From: Paludibacteraceae bacterium
Lineage (GTDB): Bacteria; Bacteroidota; Bacteroidia; Bacteroidales; Paludibacteraceae
Assembly (NCBI GenBank): GCA_017551025.1
Contig: JAFZNG010000008.1
Location: 92,364-156,363 of the forward strand
DNA: 64,000 nucleotides
Direction: 5' to 3'
Positions 45,936-53,490 of the stretch are shown in pieces (positions within the stretch are counted from its first letter, which is position 1; the number at the start of each line of letters is the position of its first letter). Under the pieces are notes generated by a model, which was given only the letters and a program-made list of their open reading frames with translations, was not told the origin of the DNA and did not search any database. The translations under genes and the position numbers were made by a program.

Positions 45936-47786
45936 TTAATGTACTTTTTGTCCCTGAATAGTATATATCTTATCGTCACGCAGCACATAGACGTTTCCGT
46001 CACGAATCAGTTTCTGTGCCGGATTCTCAGGATTCGTATATACGGCCTGCGTCTGGGTCGGATCATTCGATTGATAGACGGCCCGCAGCACGATACCGTC
46101 CGTGAGATCACCGGCCATCACTTGCCATTTTACGAACGTAAAGCCCTCGATACGCGGGGCAAGAGGAACTTGCCAGGTCTGCATCTCCATGTAATACAAC
46201 GTGCTGTCCTGCTGGCGATACGTTACCGGTATATCCTGCGCTTCGAAATGCAGTCCTGTAGCCACGCCGATGATATTATCGAAATCACACCACACGGCTT
46301 GGGTGCGATAGAGGTTGATATAATCTATCGGCACGTAGAGGATACAGGTGTGCTTGTTGACATTTTTGACTGTATTCTCATTGATTGTCTGCGGCGTGAT
46401 GGCATAGTTATGAATCGCCATCAGGCCGGAGCAGTTATAGAACGCATCCGAATTGATGGTCGTGACGGAAGCAGGGATGAACACTTCTTCGAGCGCCGTA
46501 CAACCTTCGAGCACTTCCGTAGCTACCGTCGTGATGCCTTCCGGGAAAGTGAAGGACTTCAATGCCTGACAATTATAGAAGGAGTTCCTTGCCACCAAGG
46601 TCACCGATGTCGGGATCTCTACACCCTTGAGGGCAGTACAGTAAGCAAAAGCATAATTGCCAATGGTCTGCAGGTTCTGCGGAAAGACGACTGTATCCAG
46701 TTGACCCATCTTATAACAAAGGTAATTAGGAATGATCTCTACTTCGTCGCCGAAGGTGAAACTTGTAATCTGCGAACTCGTGCTATAGAATGGCCCATTG
46801 CCTTCTGACCCGATACTGCATGTCTTAGGCTTCCATACAACCGAAGTTAGCGGGTTGTTCTGGAATGCATTATTGTAGATGGTAGTTACCGTACTCGGAA
46901 TAGTCACCGTTGAAAGTTTACAATACCGGAATGCGTCTGTGTAGATTTCCGTTATTCCTTCATGCAGGTTGATCTCCTTGAGCGATGAACAGTTATAGAA
47001 CACGTCCGTTTTGATAGTGGTCAAGGTGGCTGGCAGTTCAATACGCTCCAGTGACGTACATCCCCTCAAGAAGCCTTCAGGCAAAGTTTTTTGCGTTGCA
47101 GGCAAATTGATCGACTTGAGCGATGTACAACCCATAAATGCATAATTGCCAAGAGATTTAACCGACGGCGGTAGCACGATGGTGTCCAACAGACTCATGT
47201 TTTTGCACAGATATGCTGGAATAGTCTCCACTTCGTCGCCAAAGGTGAAACTTGTAATCTGCGAACTCGTACTATAGAATGGCGCATTGCCATCTGACCC
47301 GATACTACAAGTCTTTGGTTTCCATACAACCGAAGTTAGCGGGTTGTTCTGGAATGCATTATTGTAGATGGAAGTCACCGTGCTCGGAATAGTCACCGAT
47401 GTAAGGTTACAGTACCTAAACGCGTCTGTATAGATAGTCTGCAAACCTTCCGGCAAGTTAATACTGCCTAATTTTGTGCAGTAATAAAAAGCATCGGTGC
47501 TGATAGACGTAATGCTATTAGGCAAGGTCACCGACTGCAGGTTCGAGCAGTTCTTGAAAGCTTCTGTTCCGATCGCCGTCACCGGATAGGTATAGTTATT
47601 GTACGTCACCGATGCCGGAATGGTCACCGTCGTGTACTGCGAATACACCGACTTATCCGTAGTTTGGTCTTTGACCACCGTGGCGGTTGTATTACCGAGC
47701 GAGTAGTACAAACCATTCAGTTTTACGATCTCTGCGTGTAATATTGTGCTCAACAACAATGCGCAGAATACGATAAGTTTTTTCAT
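45936..47786 (-). CDS. secreted BspA-like leucine-rich repeat protein with sorting-like tail
   Basis: The 616-residue protein begins with a signal peptide (MKKLIVFCALLLSTILHA). It then has a series of LRR_5 (BspA/TpLRR) units of the form TSVTIPSTVTSIYNNAF and LKSINLPEG, spanning about residues 50-490. It ends with LIRDGNVYVLRDDKIYTIQG, the same tail motif as the proteins at 593 and 6660. Such proteins bind host or matrix partners from the surface. A 164-residue segment is duplicated almost exactly, at about 129-185 and 293-349. The start overlaps the GtrA gene by four bases. Confidence 0.9.
   Translation of the reverse strand: MKKLIVFCALLLSTILHAEIVKLNGLYYSLGNTTATVVKDQTTDKSVYSQYTTVTIPASVTYNNYTYPVTAIGTEAFKNCSNLQSVTLPNSITSISTDAFYYCTKLGSINLPEGLQTIYTDAFRYCNLTSVTIPSTVTSIYNNAFQNNPLTSVVWKPKTCSIGSDGNAPFYSTSSQITSFTFGDEVETIPAYLCKNMSLLDTIVLPPSVKSLGNYAFMGCTSLKSINLPATQKTLPEGFLRGCTSLERIELPATLTTIKTDVFYNCSSLKEINLHEGITEIYTDAFRYCKLSTVTIPSTVTTIYNNAFQNNPLTSVVWKPKTCSIGSEGNGPFYSTSSQITSFTFGDEVEIIPNYLCYKMGQLDTVVFPQNLQTIGNYAFAYCTALKGVEIPTSVTLVARNSFYNCQALKSFTFPEGITTVATEVLEGCTALEEVFIPASVTTINSDAFYNCSGLMAIHNYAITPQTINENTVKNVNKHTCILYVPIDYINLYRTQAVWCDFDNIIGVATGLHFEAQDIPVTYRQQDSTLYYMEMQTWQVPLAPRIEGFTFVKWQVMAGDLTDGIVLRAVYQSNDPTQTQAVYTNPENPAQKLIRDGNVYVLRDDKIYTIQGQKVH
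46745..46905. repeat. internal duplication in the LRR gene, copy 2
   Basis: About 160 bases are over 90 percent identical by eye to 47235-47395, offset by about 492 bases (164 codons). They encode the NNAFQNNPLTSVVWKPKTCS segment and flanks. Confidence 0.85.
47235..47395. repeat. internal duplication in the LRR gene, copy 1
   Basis: This is the partner of the block at 46745-46905. The high DNA identity, including silent sites, points to a recent duplication or ongoing gene conversion. Confidence 0.85.
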
Positions 47787-48211
47787 GATTCTTTAGGTTT
47801 TTTGAAAAAAATCAGACAGACAAAATAGTTGATACATCCGCCGATGAAGATGACCAGATAACTGATCGCATCATCGCGCCACGTAGGTAGCAGCATCAAT
47901 ATCAGCGGTAGCAGGCCAAACTGAATACCCAGGTTGATCGCCCTGGCCAGCAGAAACCCACCGGCATTCTTCAGGCTGGGCCGCGTACCGAAGGTGTACC
48001 AGTTGGAAAACAGATAATTCGGTATCATCTCCAGCACAAAACCGATACCGAAGGCAACGTAGTACAACACCAATCCCTTGGCGGGATGGTCCAACGCCCA
48101 CAAAGCACCTTCGAAAAAACCGGTCTGCACAAACATACCCGTCGTACCGATCACCGCAAAGCGAACAGCACTACGTATCTTATCCGGTAAATAACTGGTC
48201 AGCAATTTCAT
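47783..48211 (-). CDS. GtrA-like membrane protein
   Basis: The 142-residue protein has four membrane helices and the GtrA/DPMS3 pattern: AVRFAVIGTTGMFVQTGFFEGALW near the N-terminus, NYLFSNWYTFGTRPS in the centre and FIGGCINYFVCLIFFKKP at the end. GtrA proteins flip or present polyprenyl-linked sugars. The ATG at 48211 is preferred because the longer frame starts at a TTG inside a heptamer repeat. It lies between alaS and the LRR gene. Confidence 0.85.
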   Translation of the reverse strand: MKLLTSYLPDKIRSAVRFAVIGTTGMFVQTGFFEGALWALDHPAKGLVLYYVAFGIGFVLEMIPNYLFSNWYTFGTRPSLKNAGGFLLARAINLGIQFGLLPLILMLLPTWRDDAISYLVIFIGGCINYFVCLIFFKKPKES

Positions 48212-48248
48212 CCTTTCACCTTTCAATTTTCAATTTTCACCTTTCAAT
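48206..48248. repeat. junction heptamer repeat, TTTCACC/TTTCAAT family (5-6 units)
   Basis: Units TTTCACC, TTTCAAT, TTTCAAT, TTTCACC and TTTCAAT, with a looser first unit, span the alaS-gtrA junction. They contain the alaS stop codon and touch the gtrA start. Confidence 0.88.
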
Positions 48249-50883
48249 TCAGCTGAGCGCATAGCTCTTCCATCGCCGCCTTCAGTCCGTTCACATCACG
48301 ACCTCCGGCTGTTGCAAACCACGGTTGACCACCACCGCCACCCTGGATCAGTTTGGCGGCCGACTTGATCATCTGACCGGCATGTTTGCCTTCATCTACG
48401 AGCGGTTGGCTCAGGAACACCGCAATCGTCGGCTTGCCCTCATAGTGGGTAGCCGCTACGACGGCGAACTTCACGTCCGTAAACTTACCGCGCAACAACG
48501 GCATCACGTTACGTATCATCGTGGGATCTTCTTCGCCCTCCAGGCGCACCAGTTTCACGTCACCCAAGTCCTCTGCACGCTCAATGATATTGTCGCGGAA
48601 AATCTCCAGTTTCTCGGCCATATATTGCTCGATTTGTTTCTTCAGTCCGGCATTCTCCTCGATATGCTTGTTGATGGCATTGATGATATCCGGTGCGTTA
48701 TGCAGCGTCTCGCGCATATTGGCAATCATGTCCTGCATATCGTAGTAGAGCTCATCGGCTTTCTCGGCCGTCATCGCTTCGATACGACGCACACCGGCCG
48801 CCACCGAGGTCTCCATCGTGATACGTACACTTCCTATCTTTCCCGTACTCGGTACGTGACAACCACCGCACAACTCCACCGACGGACCGTACTTAATCAC
48901 ACGCACATCATCACCGTATTTCTCACCAAACAACGCCATGGCACCCATCTTCTTGGCCTGCTCAATCGGGGTATGACGACTCTCCTCCAGCGGCAGGTCC
49001 TGGCGAATCAACTTATTCGCCACTCGCTCCACCTCACGCAACTCTTCGGGCGTCACCTTCTGGAAATGCGAGAAGTCAAATCTGAGACTGTTAGGCGTCA
49101 CCAGACTACCCTTCTGCTCTACGTGCTTGCCCAGCACCTCACGCAACGCATAATGGATGATATGCGTCGCCGAGTGGTTGCACATAATCGCCTGTCTGCG
49201 CTCCGCATCTACCGTAGCAACGATTGCGCCATCAAGTTCAGCAGGCAGTTCGGTCATGATGTGAACAGGAAGTCCGTTCTCCCGCTTGGTATCAATAATT
49301 TTGAATTTTGAAATAATCGTTCCCTCGGGATAAGAATTTTTAATTTTTAATTCTCCGGTATCTCCTACCTCACCACCCATCTCTGCATAGAACGGGGTCT
49401 TGCTCAGCACTACCTGGTAGAACTCTTTGCCTTTCTGGCTCACCTTACGGTAACGCAGAATCTCGGTCTCGCAACTCAACGTATCATATCCTACGAACTC
49501 GGTCTCTCCTTCTTTGAGCACCGTCCAGTCGCCCAGGTCCTGCTTATTGGCCTCGCGTCCCATACTCTTCTGGTGCTCGAGCGCTTTGTTATACTCGTCT
49601 TCGTTCGTCGTAAAACCGTTCTCGCGAAGAATCAGTTCCGTCAGATCCAACGGAAAACCGTAGGTATCCTTGAGCGTGAACACATCCACCCCACTGATCT
49701 CCGTCTTACCGGCAGCCTTGGCGTCGGCCATCAGCTTATCCAGCAAACCGATTCCCTTGTCCAGCGTACGCAGGAAGGCCTCCTCCTCACTCTTGATAAC
49801 CGGTACGATCTGTGCCTGCTGCTGCTTGAGTTCCGGATATGCTTCACCCAGATCTTCAATCAGTTGCGGCACCAATTGGTACATAAACGCACTGCGCATA
49901 CCCAGGAACGTATAGCCATACCGCACCGCACGACGCAGGATACGACGAATCACATAACCGGCCTTCTCGTTGCTCGGCAACTGTCCGTCCGTGATAGCGA
50001 AAGCGATCGTACGGATATGATCCGCAATCACGCGCATCGCAATATTCGTCTCCTCTTTCTCGCCGTACTTCACGCCCGTCAATTCACCGATCTTCCGGAG
50101 CATCGGCTGGAAGACGTCCGTATCGTAGTTACTCGTCTTGCCCTGGATCGTACGCACCAGTCGCTCGAAACCCATACCGGTGTCAATCACCTTCTTGGCC
50201 AACGGCTCCAGACTGCCGTCTGCCTTGCGGTTGTACTGCATGAAGACGATATTCCAGATCTCGATCACCTGCGGATGGTCCTTATTGACCAGATCACGAC
50301 CGGCGATACCGTTACGTTCGCTCTCCGGACGGCTATCCACGTGAATCTCCGAGCACGGACCGCAGGGACCCGTATCACCCATTTCCCAGAAGTTATCGTG
50401 CTTGTTACCATTGATGATATGATCCTCCGGCAGGTGCTTCGCCCAAATCTGAGCAGCCTCGTTATCGCGCTCCAGACCTTCTTCCGGCGAACCCTCAAAC
50501 ACCGTAGCATACAGGTTCTTCGGGTCGATCTTCAAAACATCCACGATATACTCCCAGGCGAAATCGATCGCTTCCTGCTTGAAGTAATCACCAAACGACC
50601 AGTTACCCAGCATCTCAAACATCGTGTGGTGGTACGTATCGTGACCTACTTCCTCCAGGTCGTTATGCTTTCCCGATACGCGCAGACACTTCTGGCTGTC
50701 CGCCACGCGGGGATACTTAATCGGATCATTGCCGAGAATGATACCCTTCCAGGGGTTCATACCGGCGTTGGTAAACATCAGTGTCGGGTCATCCTTAATC
50801 ACCATTGGTGCACTCGGCACCACCTGATGGCCTTTCTTCTCCATAAAGTCCAAAAAGGACTGACGAATCTCTTTACTTGTCAT
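48244..50883 (-). CDS. alaS: alanyl-tRNA synthetase
   Basis: The 879-residue protein has all AlaRS parts. The class II core has [16 protein letters not shown] and [10 protein letters not shown] near the N-terminus. The editing domain has [15 protein letters not shown] and the zinc ligand motif [13 protein letters not shown], and the C-Ala region ends [14 protein letters not shown]. Heptamer units encode a [17 protein letters not shown] stretch at about residues 509-529, between the tRNA-binding and editing regions, where homologues vary. The stop codon lies in another heptamer repeat. It is followed co-directionally by gtrA, the LRR gene, guaD and lplA. Confidence 0.97.
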   Translation of the reverse strand: MTSKEIRQSFLDFMEKKGHQVVPSAPMVIKDDPTLMFTNAGMNPWKGIILGNDPIKYPRVADSQKCLRVSGKHNDLEEVGHDTYHHTMFEMLGNWSFGDYFKQEAIDFAWEYIVDVLKIDPKNLYATVFEGSPEEGLERDNEAAQIWAKHLPEDHIINGNKHDNFWEMGDTGPCGPCSEIHVDSRPESERNGIAGRDLVNKDHPQVIEIWNIVFMQYNRKADGSLEPLAKKVIDTGMGFERLVRTIQGKTSNYDTDVFQPMLRKIGELTGVKYGEKEETNIAMRVIADHIRTIAFAITDGQLPSNEKAGYVIRRILRRAVRYGYTFLGMRSAFMYQLVPQLIEDLGEAYPELKQQQAQIVPVIKSEEEAFLRTLDKGIGLLDKLMADAKAAGKTEISGVDVFTLKDTYGFPLDLTELILRENGFTTNEDEYNKALEHQKSMGREANKQDLGDWTVLKEGETEFVGYDTLSCETEILRYRKVSQKGKEFYQVVLSKTPFYAEMGGEVGDTGELKIKNSYPEGTIISKFKIIDTKRENGLPVHIMTELPAELDGAIVATVDAERRQAIMCNHSATHIIHYALREVLGKHVEQKGSLVTPNSLRFDFSHFQKVTPEELREVERVANKLIRQDLPLEESRHTPIEQAKKMGAMALFGEKYGDDVRVIKYGPSVELCGGCHVPSTGKIGSVRITMETSVAAGVRRIEAMTAEKADELYYDMQDMIANMRETLHNAPDIINAINKHIEENAGLKKQIEQYMAEKLEIFRDNIIERAEDLGDVKLVRLEGEEDPTMIRNVMPLLRGKFTDVKFAVVAATHYEGKPTIAVFLSQPLVDEGKHAGQMIKSAAKLIQGGGGGQPWFATAGGRDVNGLKAAMEELCAQLN
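49297..49355. repeat. in-frame heptamer repeat pair, AATTTTG and AATTTTT families
   Basis: Two AATTTTG units (49297-49310) and two AATTTTT units (about 49335-49348) sit inside alaS. They are the complement of the AATTCAA/AATTAAA junction family. Confidence 0.8.
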
Positions 50884-50891
50884 TATAGTAT

Positions 50892-50936
50892 ATTCAGATT
50901 ATTCAGATTAATCAGATTATTCAGATTATTCGGATT
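50892..50936. repeat. nonamer repeat, ATTCAGATT family (5 units)
   Basis: Five 9-base units lie just upstream of alaS. The same family recurs upstream of pdxA at 52139-52183. Confidence 0.88.
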
Positions 50937-50951
50937 ATTTCGAAAAAAAAT

Positions 50952-50986
50952 AATTCGTAATTTTTAATTTTTAATTTTTAATTTCA
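50952..50986. repeat. junction heptamer repeat, AATTTTT family (5 units)
   Basis: Five units, three of them identical AATTTTT, contain the pdxA stop codon and encode its last residues (EIKN). Confidence 0.88.
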
Positions 50987-52110
50987 GGATCGAAATTGTT
51001 TCGATCCTTTTTTGGTCCGCCAAAGGTACGGAATTCCGGCCGCGGCCGTCCCTCCGCGTCAAATCGTTCAATAAACGGTAGCGGGTCTTGCTTGAGTTCT
51101 TTGCTCTCCTTGCGCACAGCCAGTGCGTCGATTGCCATATAAATGGCATGCATCATGCTCACGGGCGAAGCTTGGTTCTTGCCGGCCAGGTCATACGCCG
51201 TACCGTGATCAGGCGAAGTACGGATGATACGCAGTCCGGCAGTGTAGTTCACGCCATTCATATCCAGCACCTTAAACGGCGCCAGTCCCTGGTCGTGGTA
51301 CATAGCCAGTACCGCATCATATTTCGCAAAATTGCCACTACCGAAGAAACCGTCGGCGGCATACGGACCGAACACCCATTTACCCGATTCGCGGGCTTTT
51401 TCCAATGCCGGTAGGATAACATCCTGCTCCTCCTTACCGATCAGGCCGCTGTCACCGGCATGCGGATTCAATGCCAACACAGCGATGCGGGGGTTACGCA
51501 CACGGAAATCGTCCTGCAAGGTCTGATGGAGCAGGTCGAGTTTCTTCAATATACGCTCCTCGGTGATCTGTTGCGGCACGTCCGCGAGCGGGGTATGGTT
51601 GCATACCAGCGCCACGCGCATTACGTCGCTCACCATCATCATCAGCGACTGGTTCTGCTGACCAAACAGACGGGTCAAATATTCCGTATGCCCTGTAAAC
51701 ATACCCTTGCCGTTCATCGCAGCATGTACGGTCTCCTTGTTGAGCGGAGCCGTGACGAGGGCATCTACCGTAGCTTGCTGCAGGTCGGCCGACGCACGCT
51801 CCAGGCTACGCAACGCAGCCCGTCCGGCTTCCTGAGATGGTTCACCGGGATTGCAGGGCGTATCGTCCGGATAACAATTGATGATATTGACTTGTCCTTC
51901 ACGTGCCTTGCGTGCATCGTCGATCACCTGCCAGTTCAGCCCATGCAACTCTTCGTCCAGCAGTTTGGCATGCTTACGGGCGATGCTCAGATTGCCATAC
52001 ACTACAGGCGTACATATCTCCAAGATATGCGCATCGTGCAGACTCTTAATGATTACTTCGTATCCTACGCCGTTCACATCTCCGGCTGTAATGGCTATAA
52101 TTGGTTTCAT
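50971..52110 (-). CDS. pdxA: 4-hydroxythreonine-4-phosphate dehydrogenase
   Basis: PdxA works in pyridoxal phosphate synthesis. The 379-residue protein begins KPIIAITAGDVNGVGYEVI and has TAPLNKETVHAAMNGKGMFTGHTEYLT (about residues 120-146), LNPHAGDSGLIGKEE (about 212-226) and MYHDQGLAPFK with metal-binding residues (about 270-280). Its last residues are encoded by a heptamer repeat. It lies 71 bases downstream of the nitroreductase start codon's gene end, overlapping nothing, in the same run of minus-strand genes. Confidence 0.93.
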   Translation of the reverse strand: MKPIIAITAGDVNGVGYEVIIKSLHDAHILEICTPVVYGNLSIARKHAKLLDEELHGLNWQVIDDARKAREGQVNIINCYPDDTPCNPGEPSQEAGRAALRSLERASADLQQATVDALVTAPLNKETVHAAMNGKGMFTGHTEYLTRLFGQQNQSLMMMVSDVMRVALVCNHTPLADVPQQITEERILKKLDLLHQTLQDDFRVRNPRIAVLALNPHAGDSGLIGKEEQDVILPALEKARESGKWVFGPYAADGFFGSGNFAKYDAVLAMYHDQGLAPFKVLDMNGVNYTAGLRIIRTSPDHGTAYDLAGKNQASPVSMMHAIYMAIDALAVRKESKELKQDPLPFIERFDAEGRPRPEFRTFGGPKKDRNNFDPEIKN

Positions 52111-52138
52111 CTTATTGAATTTTCTTTTTCGATTTCCT

Positions 52139-52183
52139 CAGATTATTCAGATTACTCCGATTACTCAGATTACTCCGATTCTC
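52139..52183. repeat. junction nonamer repeat, CAGATTACT family (5 units)
   Basis: Five 9-base units lie between the nitroreductase gene (whose stop they touch) and pdxA. They are the same family as 50892-50936. Confidence 0.88.
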
Positions 52184-52739
52184 AATATTTCTCCTGATGC
52201 ACTTTCTCATACTTCAGTTTCTCCAACTCAAACGTGCGCCGCTCCTCATCCTTATACCCCAAACTGATCACGCATTGTACGTTCAGTGTCTCGGGGATGC
52301 CGCAGAGCGCCCGAATCAGCTCCTCCGCAGTCCTTTCTCTTTGAGCGTCAGCGGTCTTTTCGCTTTGAGGCGCAGCCGGTCTATTATACACCTGACACCA
52401 ACACGCGCCAAGTCCTTGTTCTTCGGCAGCGAGCAGGATATGTGTGGCGGCGATCGCACCGTCGGCCTGCCATGTATCGGTCAGACTGGCGTCCAGAGCC
52501 ACAACGATAGCGGCCTGTGCAGTCTCAAACATCCCACTACCGTAGGTGCGGCAGGCCTGCATGGCACGAAGCGTCTCCTGATTGCGCACCACAATGAACT
52601 CCCAGGGGGTGGTACGTTTCGATGACGGCGCCATGAGCGCACACTGCAAGATATAATCCAGTTTTTCCTGCTCTATGGGGCGGTTTTCGTACTTGCGTAT
52701 CGACCGCCTATGTTGACATAAACTACGAAAATTATCCAT
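52182..52739 (-). CDS. nitroreductase family flavoprotein
   Basis: The 185-residue protein has the FMN-binding nitroreductase pattern: FRSLCQHRRSIRKYENRPIEQE at the N-terminus, ALMAPSSKRTTPWEFIVV (about 35-52), HILLAAEEQGLGACWCQVYN (about 97-116) and ISLGYKDEERR near the end. It reduces small molecules with NAD(P)H; the substrate is unknown. A repeat-derived stretch, PQSEKTADAQRERTAEE, sits at about residues 118-134. It is the first gene of the pdxA-alaS run and has its own promoter. Confidence 0.88.
   Translation of the reverse strand: MDNFRSLCQHRRSIRKYENRPIEQEKLDYILQCALMAPSSKRTTPWEFIVVRNQETLRAMQACRTYGSGMFETAQAAIVVALDASLTDTWQADGAIAATHILLAAEEQGLGACWCQVYNRPAAPQSEKTADAQRERTAEELIRALCGIPETLNVQCVISLGYKDEERRTFELEKLKYEKVHQEKY
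52335..52386. repeat. in-frame CTTTGAGCG...GCGGTCTTT repeat (2 copies)
   Basis: Two imperfect 22-base copies (CTTTGAGCGTCAGCGGTCTT and GCTTTGAGGCGCAGCCGGTC) lie inside the nitroreductase gene. They match the element at 40091-40110 and 56030-56049. Confidence 0.75.
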
Positions 52740-52758
52740 ACTATCCCAAATTACGGTG

Positions 52759-52790
52759 CAAAGTTACTACAAATATTTGGAATATACAAG
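52759..52790 (-). promoter_or_regulatory. promoter of the nitroreductase-pdxA-alaS run
   Basis: On the minus strand CTTG, 20 bases and TAACTTTG followed by CACC. The -33 box deviates by one base from TTTG. Confidence 0.7.
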
Positions 52791-53135
52791 ATTTTGAGCG
52801 TAAAAATAAAATTTATTTTAATTTTTAAGGTTAAAAGCTTGTTATTTGCACGAAGGTGCGACCGTAATTTCGAAGGGGCCCCTCTGGGGTAGCGGTCGAA
52901 GTTACGATCCAAATATTTATTTTCCCTCTCTTCTTTATATATCGCGCGAGGGCGCGTGGGCGAGGATTTACAAAACACGACATTCGTCCTGTTTCTCGTA
53001 ATTTTGAACATCTTTTCACGCAGTCTTATCTGCAAAATTTTGCTCCAAAATGTCCGTTTTTCGCTGTTCAAAATGTTCTTTATGTCGTTTTGTGTTTCTA
53101 TATTGTCGTATTTGATGCATTTTTTTGCAAAAATA
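52791..53135. other. gene-poor A+T-rich stretch with inverted repeats
   Basis: I see no convincing gene between the nitroreductase promoter and the next promoter. Open frames on both strands have A+T-rich, low-complexity translations without known motifs. The stretch contains a GCAC/GTGC hairpin near 52848, a GGGGCCCC palindrome near 52877 and a 9-bp inverted repeat, TTTTGAACA (53002-53010) with TGTTCAAAA (53065-53073), enclosing about 54 bases. Confidence 0.6.
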
Positions 53136-53167
53136 TTTGCGTATATCAAAAATAAGCAGTACTTTTG
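53136..53167 (+). promoter_or_regulatory. promoter of a putative small RNA
   Basis: TTTG at 53136-53139, 20 bases (starting CGTATATC) and TACTTTTG at 53160-53167 followed by CACC. It is a full match to the local promoter pattern, but no ordinary gene follows. Confidence 0.85.
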
Positions 53168-53172
53168 CACCG

Positions 53173-53240
53173 TGTTTTTCATGGTATTAGATTTTAAGGT
53201 TAAAAAAAGGTTGGGTTGTCGTGAGACAACCCTCTTTGTT
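53173..53240 (+). ncRNA. putative small RNA or leader, about 68 nt
   Basis: A promoter ends at 53167 and a strong hairpin (GGGTTGTC-GTGA-GACAACCC, 53213-53232) followed by a T-rich run ends the unit. A transcript would start near 53173. The only reading frame is a 26-codon one from the ATG at 53181, passing through the terminator and stopping at 53261, so translation is unlikely. No known RNA family is recognised. Alternative: the remnant leader of a lost gene. Confidence 0.5.
53213..53240 (+). terminator. terminator of the putative small RNA
   Basis: A perfect 8-bp stem with a GTGA tetraloop is followed by TCTTTGTTTTTT. Confidence 0.8.
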
Positions 53241-53283
53241 TTTTATACCCCGTTAGACTAAAATCCACAACCCCCTACACGCC

Positions 53284-53300
53284 ACACCATACACCATACA
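53284..53300. repeat. short CACCATA heptamer repeat (2 units)
   Basis: Two CACCATA-type units directly precede the 11-base array. They are the same family as 44587-44642. Confidence 0.65.
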
Positions 53301-53302
53301 AT

Positions 53303-53368
53303 AGTAGGTTATTAGTAGGTTATTAGTAGGTGATTAGTAGGTGATTAGTAGGTTATTAGTAGGTGATA
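53303..53368. repeat. 11-base tandem repeat AGTAGGTTATT (6 units)
   Basis: Six contiguous 11-base units alternate GGTTATT and GGTGATT endings in exact register. The array lies between the putative small RNA and the glycosyltransferase promoter and encodes nothing visible. Confidence 0.92.
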
Positions 53369-53434
53369 ACCATTATTATCCATCTAACATTACATGCACA
53401 GCCCCCCATTTTTTGGACTAAATAGCACATAAAA

Positions 53435-53466
53435 TTTGCACATGTGCGTTTTTTTTCGTACCTTTG
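53435..53466 (+). promoter_or_regulatory. promoter of the glycosyltransferase-SpoIID-methyltransferase operon
   Basis: TTTG at 53435-53438, 20 bases and TACCTTTG at 53459-53466, 25 bases before the ATG. Confidence 0.88.
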
Positions 53467-53490
53467 TGCCCAAAATCAAAAAAACACGTC

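Noticed and set aside
49573-50967. 464-codon open frame opposite alaS
   Set aside because: It is entirely antisense to the AlaS catalytic core and shows no domain; its end runs into repeat DNA.
52751-53182. 143-codon minus-strand open frame in the gene-poor stretch
   Set aside because: Its translation is Lys/Ile/Asn-rich without motifs, it runs across the nitroreductase promoter, and it lacks a promoter of its own.
52956-53261. 101-codon plus-strand open frame
   Set aside because: It passes through a full promoter and a terminator hairpin, so the region is better read as a separate short transcription unit.
53303-53368. Possible CRISPR array
   Set aside because: Units are 11 bases and contiguous, with no spacers and no cas genes nearby; it is a plain tandem repeat.
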